Positions 8,550 to 17,525 of a DNA stretch of 50,636 bases are shown here, piece by piece. A program made the position numbers and the translations under genes. The notes below the pieces were generated by a model, which made no database searches, was not told the origin of the DNA, and worked only from the letters and a program-made list of their open reading frames with translations. This stretch comes from Sphingorhabdus sp. (lineage in GTDB: Bacteria > Pseudomonadota > Alphaproteobacteria > Sphingomonadales > Sphingomonadaceae): assembly GCF_023910635.1 (NCBI RefSeq), contig NZ_JAAVVZ010000018.1, positions 1 to 50,636 of the forward strand, in the 5' to 3' direction. The first letter of the stretch is position 1. Each line of letters begins with the position of its first letter.

Positions 8550-8661
8550 AGCCGTCATTTTCACCAGCGGCGCGATGGAGCAGTATTTTCTACATGCTAT
8601 TCAGGCCTAAGACAGGTAGAAGAGGAGCACGGTTCGCAGCGAAAGCTGCTGCATATGGGGG

Positions 8662-9726
8662 ATGAACATGCGTAAAAAATGGCTTTTGGCGGCATTTGGG
8701 TTGGTCGGGCTTGTGGGTGCAGTTGCTTATACGCAGCGCGACACAATCGCGATGGCGCTTATTGGTCGCGCCGCAGATGGCGCTATGGCGCGCAACGTGA
8801 TGGCGGATTTGCCGGTTGATCAACTGCATGTCGGTTTCTGTGGAACAGGTTCCCCCTTACCAAGCCGCGATCGCGCCGCCGCCTGTACTGTGGTTATCGC
8901 CAATGGCAGGCTGTTCGTATTCGACATGGGTGAAGGTTCTGGTGAAACATTGTCCCTGATGGGGATGCCGCTGGATAAAGTGCAAGGCGTGTGGCTGACG
9001 CATTTACACAGCGACCATTTCGAAGGCCTTGGCCCATTTACCTTGCAACGCTGGGCAGGGACGAGCGCCAAAACGCCTTTGAAGGTGTCCGGCCCTAGTG
9101 GCGTCACTGAAATCACTGACGGGTTGAACGCGGCCTATCGCATTGATTCCACTTACCGGGTTGCGCATCATGGCGAAGCCGTTGTGCCGCCGTCCGGCTT
9201 TGGTATGACAGGCGCGGCTATCCAGCCGGGGACAGTGTATGCGGGCAACGGCGTCCGTATCACGGCGTTTGCCGTCGATCATGACCCAATCACACCCGCA
9301 TTTGGCTATCGCGTCGATTATAAAGGCAAGAGCGTCACGATCACAGGCGACACGGCGTTTACGCCGAAACTTGCGGTTGCGGCCAAGGGTTCGGATCTGT
9401 TGGTGAGCGAGCTGCTTTCCCCGCGGATCGTCGCTACGCTCGCCAACAGCGCGCAAAAGGCTGGCATGGCCAACCGCGCCAAAATTTTTGACGACATCCA
9501 AAATTACCATATCAGCCCCGAACTGGCCGCCGATGTTGCCAAGTCGGCCGATGTGGGCATGCTCGCCTTCACGCATATTGTGCCGTTTGTACCCAAATTG
9601 CTCGAGTTTGCGTTATTGGGTGAAGCGGGCACCCGTTATGACGGGCCAATATCGGTCATGCATGATGGTGATGTTATCAGTATATCCGGCCCGAAAGCGT
9701 TCAAAACGCGCAATTTGCTAAAGTAA
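8662..9726 (+). CDS. MBL-fold metallohydrolase (RNase Z-like), membrane-anchored
   Basis: The protein has a metallo-beta-lactamase fold with the metal-binding motif THLHSDHFEG (H114, H116, D118, H119), a downstream GDTAF block and a late histidine (FTHIVP). An N-terminal hydrophobic stretch (about residues 7-23) after MNMRKK suggests a signal anchor, so the catalytic part is probably periplasmic. Overall layout resembles RNase Z/arylsulfatase-like MBL proteins. Substrate is unknown. A second ATG at 8668 is an equally possible start. GGGG just before 8662 is the likely ribosome-binding site. Confidence 0.85.
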   Translation: MNMRKKWLLAAFGLVGLVGAVAYTQRDTIAMALIGRAADGAMARNVMADLPVDQLHVGFCGTGSPLPSRDRAAACTVVIANGRLFVFDMGEGSGETLSLMGMPLDKVQGVWLTHLHSDHFEGLGPFTLQRWAGTSAKTPLKVSGPSGVTEITDGLNAAYRIDSTYRVAHHGEAVVPPSGFGMTGAAIQPGTVYAGNGVRITAFAVDHDPITPAFGYRVDYKGKSVTITGDTAFTPKLAVAAKGSDLLVSELLSPRIVATLANSAQKAGMANRAKIFDDIQNYHISPELAADVAKSADVGMLAFTHIVPFVPKLLEFALLGEAGTRYDGPISVMHDGDVISISGPKAFKTRNLLK

Positions 9727-9749
9727 TCGCAAAAAGGCTAAAGCCACCT

Positions 9750-10493
9750 ATGGATAGCTTGCTTGTCTTGATTTTGTCTGCTGCGGCGATGACGGCGATT
9801 GTGGGAACACGCTATTTGCTTGTCAGCGGCGCGTTCGCTTGGGCGACCAAGATCCGGGAACCCGGACTGTATGCTGGCCTTGATATCCAGATTAAGCGCG
9901 AAATCGGCTGGAGCCTTGCCAGCGCTGCCATCTATGGCATTCCTGCCGGTATTGTTGCCTGGGGCTGGGATAATTTTGGCTGGACGCAGATCTACACCGA
10001 CGTGAACGCGTTTCCTGCGTGGTATCTTCCGGTTTCGGTTTTCCTGTATTTAGGGGCGCATGATACGTGGTTTTATTGGACGCACCGCCTGATGCATCGA
10101 CCATTTTGGTTCAAGGCTGCACATGCGGTTCACCATGAAAGCCGCCCGCCGACCGCTTGGGCCGCGATGGCCTTTCATCCATGGGAGGCGTTGTCCGGCG
10201 CGTTCGTCATTCCCGTGCTGGTTTTTCTTATCCCCGTTCATGTTGGGGCATTAGGCGTTGTGTTAGCGACCATGACGATCATGGGCGTGACCAACCATAT
10301 GGGGTGGGAATGCTTTCCCAAATTTATAGTTAATGGCAGGTTCGGGCGCTGGCTGATAACGGCGACACACCACCAGAAGCACCATGACGCATATAGGGGG
10401 AATTATGGTTTATATTTCAGGTTTTGGGACAAAATGTGCGGCACTGATCTTGGCCTCGGCGATTGGAGCCGCCGCCCTCACGAGCGGAGCTGA
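9750..10493 (+). CDS. Sterol desaturase / fatty acid hydroxylase family protein
   Basis: This is a membrane-bound di-iron oxygenase. The histidine boxes are present: H104 with H112 and H116 (HDTWFYWTHRLMH), then HAVHH (125-129), and THHQKHH near residue 208. Several hydrophobic segments surround them. Length is 247 residues. Proximity to the crt genes makes a carotenoid ring hydroxylase a possible role, but lipid or hopanoid-type substrates are equally allowed by the sequence. Its 3' end overlaps the likely start of the DUF2141 gene by 89 bases. Confidence 0.88.
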   Translation: MDSLLVLILSAAAMTAIVGTRYLLVSGAFAWATKIREPGLYAGLDIQIKREIGWSLASAAIYGIPAGIVAWGWDNFGWTQIYTDVNAFPAWYLPVSVFLYLGAHDTWFYWTHRLMHRPFWFKAAHAVHHESRPPTAWAAMAFHPWEALSGAFVIPVLVFLIPVHVGALGVVLATMTIMGVTNHMGWECFPKFIVNGRFGRWLITATHHQKHHDAYRGNYGLYFRFWDKMCGTDLGLGDWSRRPHERS

Positions 10494-10878
10494 GGCAACA
10501 GAATCCTCCGCAACGCTTGAGGTCAATATTTATGGCCTGCGCAGTATGAAGGGCAATGTTCTGGTCTGCGTTACCGCCAATCCGCGCTTTTTCCCCAACT
10601 GCGGTAAAGATCCGAAAAGCTTTCGCGCCACTGTGCTCGCACGCGATTCTGCGCAGGTTTCCTTCCGCGGCATTACCCAAGGCACCTATGCCCTAGCCTT
10701 GGTCCATGATGAAAATGGCAATAGCAAAATGGACATGGCCATATTCGTTCCGAAAGAAGGCTTTGGTTTTTCGCGCAACCCCGCGATCGTCACTGGGCCG
10801 CCGAAGTTCAAAGCTGCCGCTTTTGCCATTGATTCCCCCGAAGTCAGCCAGCGGGTTAAAATGAAATACTTGCTCTAA
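10405..10878 (+). CDS. DUF2141 family secreted protein
   Basis: The 157-residue product starts with a signal-peptide-like segment (ALILASAIGAAALTSGAEA) and then matches the DUF2141 pattern: an N-terminal beta strand (LEVNIYGLRSMKGNVLVCV), then YALALVHDENGNSKMD and a PKEGFGFSRNP block. Function is unknown for the family. The upstream ATG at 10384 is possible, but the ATG at 10405 has AGGGGG four bases before it and begins the signal peptide properly. It overlaps the sterol-desaturase-family gene by 89 bases in another frame. Confidence 0.85.
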   Translation: MVYISGFGTKCAALILASAIGAAALTSGAEATESSATLEVNIYGLRSMKGNVLVCVTANPRFFPNCGKDPKSFRATVLARDSAQVSFRGITQGTYALALVHDENGNSKMDMAIFVPKEGFGFSRNPAIVTGPPKFKAAAFAIDSPEVSQRVKMKYLL

Positions 10879-10953
10879 CGCGTATTCCTATTATATCAGA
10901 GGAACTTAGTGATTGTTTGGTCGTTTACATATCTGGTTCAACGGGAGCATTTC

Positions 10954-11823
10954 ATGAAGATCTTTAAACACTGCGCCGCCGCCTTGTATGTCAGCGTCGC
11001 GCTTTGCGCCCCCGCCTTTGCTCAAGATGGCGAAGCGCCAGCTGCTGAAATGCCCAATAGAGACGCATTTGCGGGCGACTGGTTAACGCTCGGTGTCGGC
11101 GCTGGCTATGGCACAAGCTATGACGGATCGGACGAATATGTCCTGTTCCCTGCGCCGATCGCGCAAGGCAGCATTGGTGGTTTCGACTTTGGCACGCCCG
11201 GCCTGGGGCTGTATGTTGACCTCATCGCCGATGGCAACAGTGACAAGGATGTGAAATTCCTCGCAGGCCCGCTCGTGAATTTCCGCATGGACCGCAATAG
11301 CAATATCAAGGACCCCGTGGTCCGCTTGCTGGGCAAGAAAGATGTTGCGATTGAGGTCGGCGTCACCGCTGGGGTGGCATTCTCCAAAATACTGAATCCA
11401 TTCGATACCGTGACCATTTCCAGCGACATTCAATGGGATGTGGCCGGCGCACATGAGGGCCGCATCATCAGCCCAAGCATTTCGTATTCGACGCCATTAT
11501 CTATGGCGATATTTAGTATGTTCAGCCTGTCGGCAACGCATGTAGACGGCAATTACGCCGATACCTATTTCAGCATCGATCAAGCCGGCAGCATCGCAAG
11601 CGGTCTGCCGGTATTTGCTGCCAAAGGCGGCTGGAAAAGCTATGGCGCAAGCCTGCTCGGCGCGGTCGATTTATCAGGCGACGCGCGCGATGGCGGATGG
11701 GGAATCTATGGTCTCATCAATTATTCCCGGCTAACCAACGATGCCGCACGTTCACCCGTCACGTCGTTGCGTGGCGACGCGAACCAATGGTTTATGGCGG
11801 GCGGGATCAGCTATACCTTTTGA
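10954..11823 (+). CDS. MipA/OmpV family outer membrane protein
   Basis: MipA/OmpV proteins are outer-membrane beta-barrels, some of which scaffold murein-synthesising enzymes. The chosen start (ATG with GGGAGC upstream) gives 289 residues opening with a clear signal peptide (MKIFKHCAAALYVSVALC, cleavage after AFA). Alternating hydrophobic strands, GVGAGYGTSYDGSDEYVLFP near the N-terminus and a terminal phenylalanine (GGISYTF) fit an outer-membrane barrel. An in-frame GTG-type start upstream at 10909 would extend it by 15 residues but lacks support. Confidence 0.85.
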   Translation: MKIFKHCAAALYVSVALCAPAFAQDGEAPAAEMPNRDAFAGDWLTLGVGAGYGTSYDGSDEYVLFPAPIAQGSIGGFDFGTPGLGLYVDLIADGNSDKDVKFLAGPLVNFRMDRNSNIKDPVVRLLGKKDVAIEVGVTAGVAFSKILNPFDTVTISSDIQWDVAGAHEGRIISPSISYSTPLSMAIFSMFSLSATHVDGNYADTYFSIDQAGSIASGLPVFAAKGGWKSYGASLLGAVDLSGDARDGGWGIYGLINYSRLTNDAARSPVTSLRGDANQWFMAGGISYTF

Positions 11824-11836
11824 GGAGGGAGCCGCG

Positions 11837-12697
11837 CTAGAGCGCGTTTATCGGCAATCTTAGATAGACATGCCCGCCCGGTGATGCCGGTGGTAGCGCG
11901 CCAGCTCTGATATTCACCTGAAGCGCTGGCAGGATGAGTTGCGGCGCCTCCAATGTTTTGTCGCGCGCCGTCCGCATGGCAATGAACTCTGCTTCGCTGA
12001 TGCCGTCATGCACGTGGACATTATGCGCGCGCTGGTCAGCAACGGTCGTTTCCCAGACATATTCGCTTCGCCCTTTGGGCAAATAATCATGGCCGACAAA
12101 AATGCGTGTTTCAGGCGGCAGGTCGAGAATCTTGCGTATGGACCCGTAAAGCGCGTGCGCGCTTCCGCCGGGGAAATCGGCGCGCGCGGTGCCGTAATCG
12201 GGCATGAACATGGTGTCGCCGACAAATGCCGCATCACCGATGACATAAGTTACACAAGCGGGCGTGTGGCCGGGCGTGTGCAGAACGTTGATTGAGAGGT
12301 TACCAAGTGGCAAACTGTCGCCGTCCTGCACCAAGCGGTCGAAAACTGCGCCGTCATGGGTGACATCGCCGGCTTCAAACAATGCGCCGAATATTGTTTG
12401 AACCTCCGTAATCTGCGCGCCAATGACAACAGGGGCACCCGTGACTTCGCGTAGATGATGCGCGGCCGAAAGATGGTCGGCATGGGCGTGCGTTTCCAAC
12501 ACATAGATGATGTCGAGACCCTGACCTGCCGCCGCCGTGAGCAGCGCATCAGCGGAAGTTGTTGCTATGCGACCATTACGCGGCGTGAAATCGAGGACGG
12601 GGTCAACGATCGCGGCTTTTTTCGTGGCGGGGTCGTAGACAATATAGCTGACGGTATTGGTCGCATGATCGAAAAAAGCTTGGACGGACGGATGCAT
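11837..12697 (-). CDS. Persulfide dioxygenase-like MBL-fold hydrolase (Blh type)
   Basis: The N-terminal part has the glyoxalase II/ETHE1-type metal motif THAHADHLSA (H70, H72, D74, H75) and HTPGHTPA further on. The 286 residues match the Blh/PDO group that oxidises glutathione persulfide. There is no rhodanese domain within this protein, but one is encoded separately across the divergent promoter. It is divergent from the ArsR-type regulator and shares its operator region, which matches the known blh-bigR arrangement in alphaproteobacteria. Persulfide chemistry is inferred from context and motif. Confidence 0.88.
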   Translation of the reverse strand: MHPSVQAFFDHATNTVSYIVYDPATKKAAIVDPVLDFTPRNGRIATTSADALLTAAAGQGLDIIYVLETHAHADHLSAAHHLREVTGAPVVIGAQITEVQTIFGALFEAGDVTHDGAVFDRLVQDGDSLPLGNLSINVLHTPGHTPACVTYVIGDAAFVGDTMFMPDYGTARADFPGGSAHALYGSIRKILDLPPETRIFVGHDYLPKGRSEYVWETTVADQRAHNVHVHDGISEAEFIAMRTARDKTLEAPQLILPALQVNIRAGALPPASPGGHVYLRLPINAL

Positions 12698-12721
12698 GAG
12701 TCGTCTCCTTCTTCATTTATA

Positions 12722-12756
12722 TTAGCAATTGCTAAATTAGATTAAAAGCATATAAT
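12722..12756 (+). promoter_or_regulatory. Divergent operator/promoter of the sulfur-responsive regulator
   Basis: A perfect 14-base palindrome TTAGCAATTGCTAA lies at 12722-12735. It overlaps a possible -35 box (TTGCTA, 12729-12734), followed after 16 bases by a consensus -10 box TATAAT at 12751-12756. A repressor bound at the palindrome would block the promoter and probably the divergent gene as well. Only six bases separate the -10 box from the regulator's ATG, so the transcript may be leaderless. Box assignment is by eye. Confidence 0.65.
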
Positions 12757-12762
12757 GACATC

Positions 12763-13095
12763 ATGTTTGATATGACCCGTTTTGACCTCAGCCTGTTTGA
12801 GGAAAGTGCTGGCCGCGCCGCGGCGTTGTTGCGTCTGCTGAGCAATGAAAAACGGCTGATGGTCTTGTGCCAGCTTGCCGATGGCGAACTATCGGTGAGC
12901 GAAATCCAATCGCGCATTGGCCTGTCGCAATCGGCCTTGTCGCAGCATTTGGCACTTTTACGTGACGAAGGCGTTGTTGCGACACGGCGTGAACGCCAAA
13001 CAATCTATTACCGTGTCGCCGATCATGCCGCGATGCGCATCGTGCAGACGCTGGCCGAACTCTTCTGCCCACCCGAAATGAGTACGCATATATGA
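12763..13095 (+). CDS. ArsR family regulator, BigR/SqrR-like
   Basis: This 110-residue winged-helix repressor has the ArsR-type helix-turn-helix (SVSEIQSRIGLSQSALSQH, about residues 44-62) and the wing strand RRERQTIYYRV. Its only two cysteines are C36 and C102, 66 residues apart, the same spacing as the dithiol pair of the persulfide sensors SqrR and BigR. That supports sensing of reactive sulfur rather than metal. It is followed by a rhodanese and a TauE exporter and is divergent from a persulfide-dioxygenase-like gene. No ribosome-binding site precedes the ATG. Confidence 0.9.
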   Translation: MFDMTRFDLSLFEESAGRAAALLRLLSNEKRLMVLCQLADGELSVSEIQSRIGLSQSALSQHLALLRDEGVVATRRERQTIYYRVADHAAMRIVQTLAELFCPPEMSTHI

Positions 13096-13625
13096 CCGCT
13101 CTACTTCACCCACTTACACCGCAACAGGTGCATGAACGCCTGGATACCGGACGCGCCATCTTAGTCGACATTCGGGAGGCAGATGAATTTGCCCGCAGCC
13201 ATATCACTGGCGCCCAGTCACAACCGCTGTCGACATGGGAAAAGGCACATCTGTCGGTTGATCCAGACGCCGATGTAATTTTCACCTGCAGGTCGGGTAT
13301 GCGCACCGCTGGCGCCTGTGATCGCCTTGCCGCGCGGGTGAACGGCGATGCCTTTGTCCTAGAGGGCGGGCTGGATGCATGGGCCAAGGCTGGCTTGCCC
13401 GTGGCAACTAATGCCGACGCGCCGATGGAGATTATGCGTCAAGTGCAGATTGCCGCAGGTTCGCTTGTGCTCATCGGCGTTGTGCTTGGCTTTCTTGTTT
13501 CTCCTGCATGGTTTGGTCTATCTGGGTTCGTCGGGGCAGGGTTGACCTTTGCTGGCATCAGCGGATTTTGCGGCATGGCACGATTGTTGATGCTTGCCCC
13601 GTGGAACCGTGTGAAAGCCAGCTGA
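13092..13625 (+). CDS. Rhodanese domain protein with C-terminal DUF2892 membrane segment
   Basis: The N-terminal rhodanese domain (about residues 8-110) has the active-site loop CRSGMR with catalytic C66, suitable for transferring sulfane sulfur. The C-terminal part (about 115-177) has two hydrophobic helices in the YgaP/DUF2892 style, so the domain is tethered to the inner membrane. The ATG overlaps the regulator's stop, indicating one operon. Together with the exporter downstream it fits a sulfide or persulfide detoxification chain. Confidence 0.92.
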   Translation: MTALLHPLTPQQVHERLDTGRAILVDIREADEFARSHITGAQSQPLSTWEKAHLSVDPDADVIFTCRSGMRTAGACDRLAARVNGDAFVLEGGLDAWAKAGLPVATNADAPMEIMRQVQIAAGSLVLIGVVLGFLVSPAWFGLSGFVGAGLTFAGISGFCGMARLLMLAPWNRVKAS

Positions 13626-13626
13626 C

Positions 13627-14388
13627 ATGGCGATGGAGACACTGTTGCTTGCCGGACTTGGCGGCGCCTTAATTGGGCTGCTTCTGACTTTGTTTGGCGG
13701 CGGCGGGTCGGTATTGGCAACGCCGTGGCTGATTTATGTTGTTGGCCTGACGGACACCCACGCCGCGATTGGCACATCAGCAGCGGCGGTCGCGGTGAAT
13801 GCGTCCATCGGCCTTGCCGCGCAATCACGGGCAGGGCGAGTCAAATGGCCTTGCGCCATTACCTTCGGGATAGCTGGGCTCGCAGGCGCGCTTGTGGGCG
13901 CACAATTGGCAAAGCAAGTGGATGGTGACGCATTGCTGATGTGGTTTGCAATTGCGATGATCGCCATTGCAGGCTCCATGCTCATTCCGAAGAAAAGCGA
14001 TGGCGACCCTGCTGTGCGTCTTACGCCTCCGATGGTGCTGAAACTTGCGCCGGTTGGCTTGATTGCCGGTCTTGCCGCAGGGTTTTTCGGCATTGGCGGT
14101 GGTTTCCTCATTGCGCCGGGGCTGATGGCGTCTACCGGAATGACCCTCGCCAACGCTGGCGCATCCTCTTTGGTGTCGGTCAGCTTGTTTGGCGGCGCAA
14201 CCAGCCTGTCTTATGCCGCGTCAGGACAGCTGATCTGGCCATTGTTCGGTGCGTTAGTTGTCGGCGGTGCAGGCGGAACACTGGCGGCATTGCCCTTGGC
14301 GAAGCTGCTGGAAAAACGCACCGCAATTGCGCGCACGATATTCGCGTTGATGGTCATCGCCGTCGCGATATTTATCTTGCTGGACTGA
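13627..14388 (+). CDS. Sulfite exporter TauE/SafE family permease
   Basis: The 253-residue product is strongly hydrophobic with about eight transmembrane segments and the repeated glycine-rich motifs of the family (LTLFGGGGSVLATP near the N-terminus and AAGFFGIGGGFLIAPG in the middle). It starts two bases after the rhodanese stop, so it is in the same operon. Export of sulfite or a related sulfur anion formed by the dioxygenase and rhodanese steps is the likely role; the exact substrate is inferred. Confidence 0.9.
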   Translation: MAMETLLLAGLGGALIGLLLTLFGGGGSVLATPWLIYVVGLTDTHAAIGTSAAAVAVNASIGLAAQSRAGRVKWPCAITFGIAGLAGALVGAQLAKQVDGDALLMWFAIAMIAIAGSMLIPKKSDGDPAVRLTPPMVLKLAPVGLIAGLAAGFFGIGGGFLIAPGLMASTGMTLANAGASSLVSVSLFGGATSLSYAASGQLIWPLFGALVVGGAGGTLAALPLAKLLEKRTAIARTIFALMVIAVAIFILLD

Positions 14389-14419
14389 CTGCGCCGCCTC
14401 GGCTATCTCATTTTTATCC

Positions 14420-16485
<2,066 letters not shown>

Positions 16486-16502
16486 GATGCGTCAGCCAGT
16501 GA

Positions 16503-16531
16503 TTGACAATAAACCTGCAAGCCATTAGCTT
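16503..16531 (+). promoter_or_regulatory. Possible promoter of the toxin-antitoxin pair
   Basis: TTGACA (16503-16508) and TAGCTT (16526-16531) are spaced by 17 bases and end seven bases before the toxin ATG. The -35 box is consensus and the -10 box is weak. This is a by-eye call. Confidence 0.4.
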
Positions 16532-16537
16532 ACACTT

Positions 16538-16816
16538 ATGATTCGTTCCTTTCGAAGCAAAGCCTTGCGTCGGTTATCCGAACAAGGCGATGCGTCGAAG
16601 CTGAGTTTCCCCAATGTCCGGCGCGTTCAGCGCATAATTGAACAGTTGGACGAAGCTGCGAACCCAGAGGAGATGAACGCGCCGGGTTGGCGTTTTCATG
16701 GCCTTAAAGGACAGGATAAAGGCCGATATGCGGTCGATGCTTCGGGGAATTGGCGGATCACATTTGGCTGGGATGGCAAAGATGCCATCGACGTTGACCT
16801 AGAGGATTATCACTGA
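16538..16816 (+). CDS. HigB/RelE-type toxin
   Basis: This 92-residue protein fits the RelE/HigB mRNA-interferase family. The pattern is MIRSFRSKALRRL at the start, then GWRFHGLKGQDKGRYAVD and NWRITFGWDGKDAIDVDLEDYH at the end. Toxin first and antitoxin second is the HigBA order. It probably cleaves mRNA on the ribosome when the antitoxin is lost. The stop overlaps the antitoxin start by one base. It sits directly after thiC, between direct repeats 1 and 2. Confidence 0.9.
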   Translation: MIRSFRSKALRRLSEQGDASKLSFPNVRRVQRIIEQLDEAANPEEMNAPGWRFHGLKGQDKGRYAVDASGNWRITFGWDGKDAIDVDLEDYH

Positions 16817-17124
16817 TGACGAACCCGTTGACCAAGGGGCTTCCCCCCATCCACCCCGGCGAGATTCTGCGCGAGGATGTGCTCCCCGCACTCGGCAGGC
16901 CAAAGACAGAAATCGCCCGTCTGCTCGGCATTTCGCGCCAGACGCTCTATGATATCTTGAACGAGAAACAGCCGGTGACCGCACAAATGGCGCTGCGCAT
17001 TGGCAAGATGTGCGGCAATGGGCCGAACATCTGGCTTAACATGCAGAAGCGCTATGATCTGCGGATGGCAGAGGCGGAGATTGGGGATAAGCTGGATGCG
17101 ATACCCGTATTGCAGGCCGCTTGA
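16816..17124 (+). CDS. HigA family antitoxin (XRE-type regulator)
   Basis: The 102-residue protein starts with the HigA signature PPIHPGEILREDVLPALG and continues into an XRE helix-turn-helix (KTEIARLLGISRQTLYDILN, about residues 34-53), then GNGPNIWLNMQ. It should bind and neutralise the toxin encoded just upstream and autoregulate the pair. The start is fixed by the TGATG overlap with the toxin stop. Confidence 0.92.
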   Translation: MTNPLTKGLPPIHPGEILREDVLPALGRPKTEIARLLGISRQTLYDILNEKQPVTAQMALRIGKMCGNGPNIWLNMQKRYDLRMAEAEIGDKLDAIPVLQAA

Positions 17125-17165
17125 GTTTTGGGGTTAAGAGGGCTGTTACGGTATTTGGGCATCTC

Positions 17166-17187
17166 CCCTCCCGCAGGCGGGAGGGGC
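17166..17187. repeat. Short perfect palindrome (REP-like) after the antitoxin gene
   Basis: CCCCTCCCGC and GCGGGAGGGG form a perfect ten-base stem with a two-base loop. It is the same class of GC-rich hairpin as at 4936 and 34372. It may help terminate the antitoxin transcript, although no T-run follows. Confidence 0.6.
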
Positions 17188-17260
17188 CGGGGGTGGGCCA
17201 GAGATGGCTGAAGGGGTACCACGCAGAGGCGCAGAGAACGCAGAAGGTATGACCGAAGAG

Positions 17261-17430
17261 GAAGCGGACCTGTCAGCCGAAGCCTTGGCGAAGGCTGAGG
17301 AAGGCATGGCGCAAATGAGCAAGGTCTATGACGGTGCCGAGGGCGCGCAAGCGCCCGACGCGAACGAGTGAAACGAGGACAAACCGGGCGGGAGTTGTAT
17401 ATGGGCGCTGGTGATCGGGAGCATGATTGA
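17261..17430 (+). pseudogene. Duplicated 3' fragment of thiC
   Basis: This stretch copies the last part of thiC (from about 16355 to the stop), including the coding sequence for LSAEALA and EEGMA and the final GCGCTGGTGATCGGGAGC. It is interrupted by about 48 unrelated bases at 17333-17381 and has scattered substitutions. It has no start and cannot encode ThiC. It ends in direct repeat 2 (17405-17428) and marks a recombination or insertion event. Confidence 0.8.
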
Positions 17431-17525
17431 GGGGCTTGACCAAAGTATACGAGCAAGAGCACATTCATGTTCAAATGCACCATGCAGCATGCAGCATGGA
17501 TCAAATAAACTTACTGGATTTTTCA

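Noticed and set aside
17427-17525. TTG-started extension of the GHKL ATPase
   Set aside because: It begins in the duplicated thiC terminus and has low-complexity sequence; conserved residues begin at 17526.
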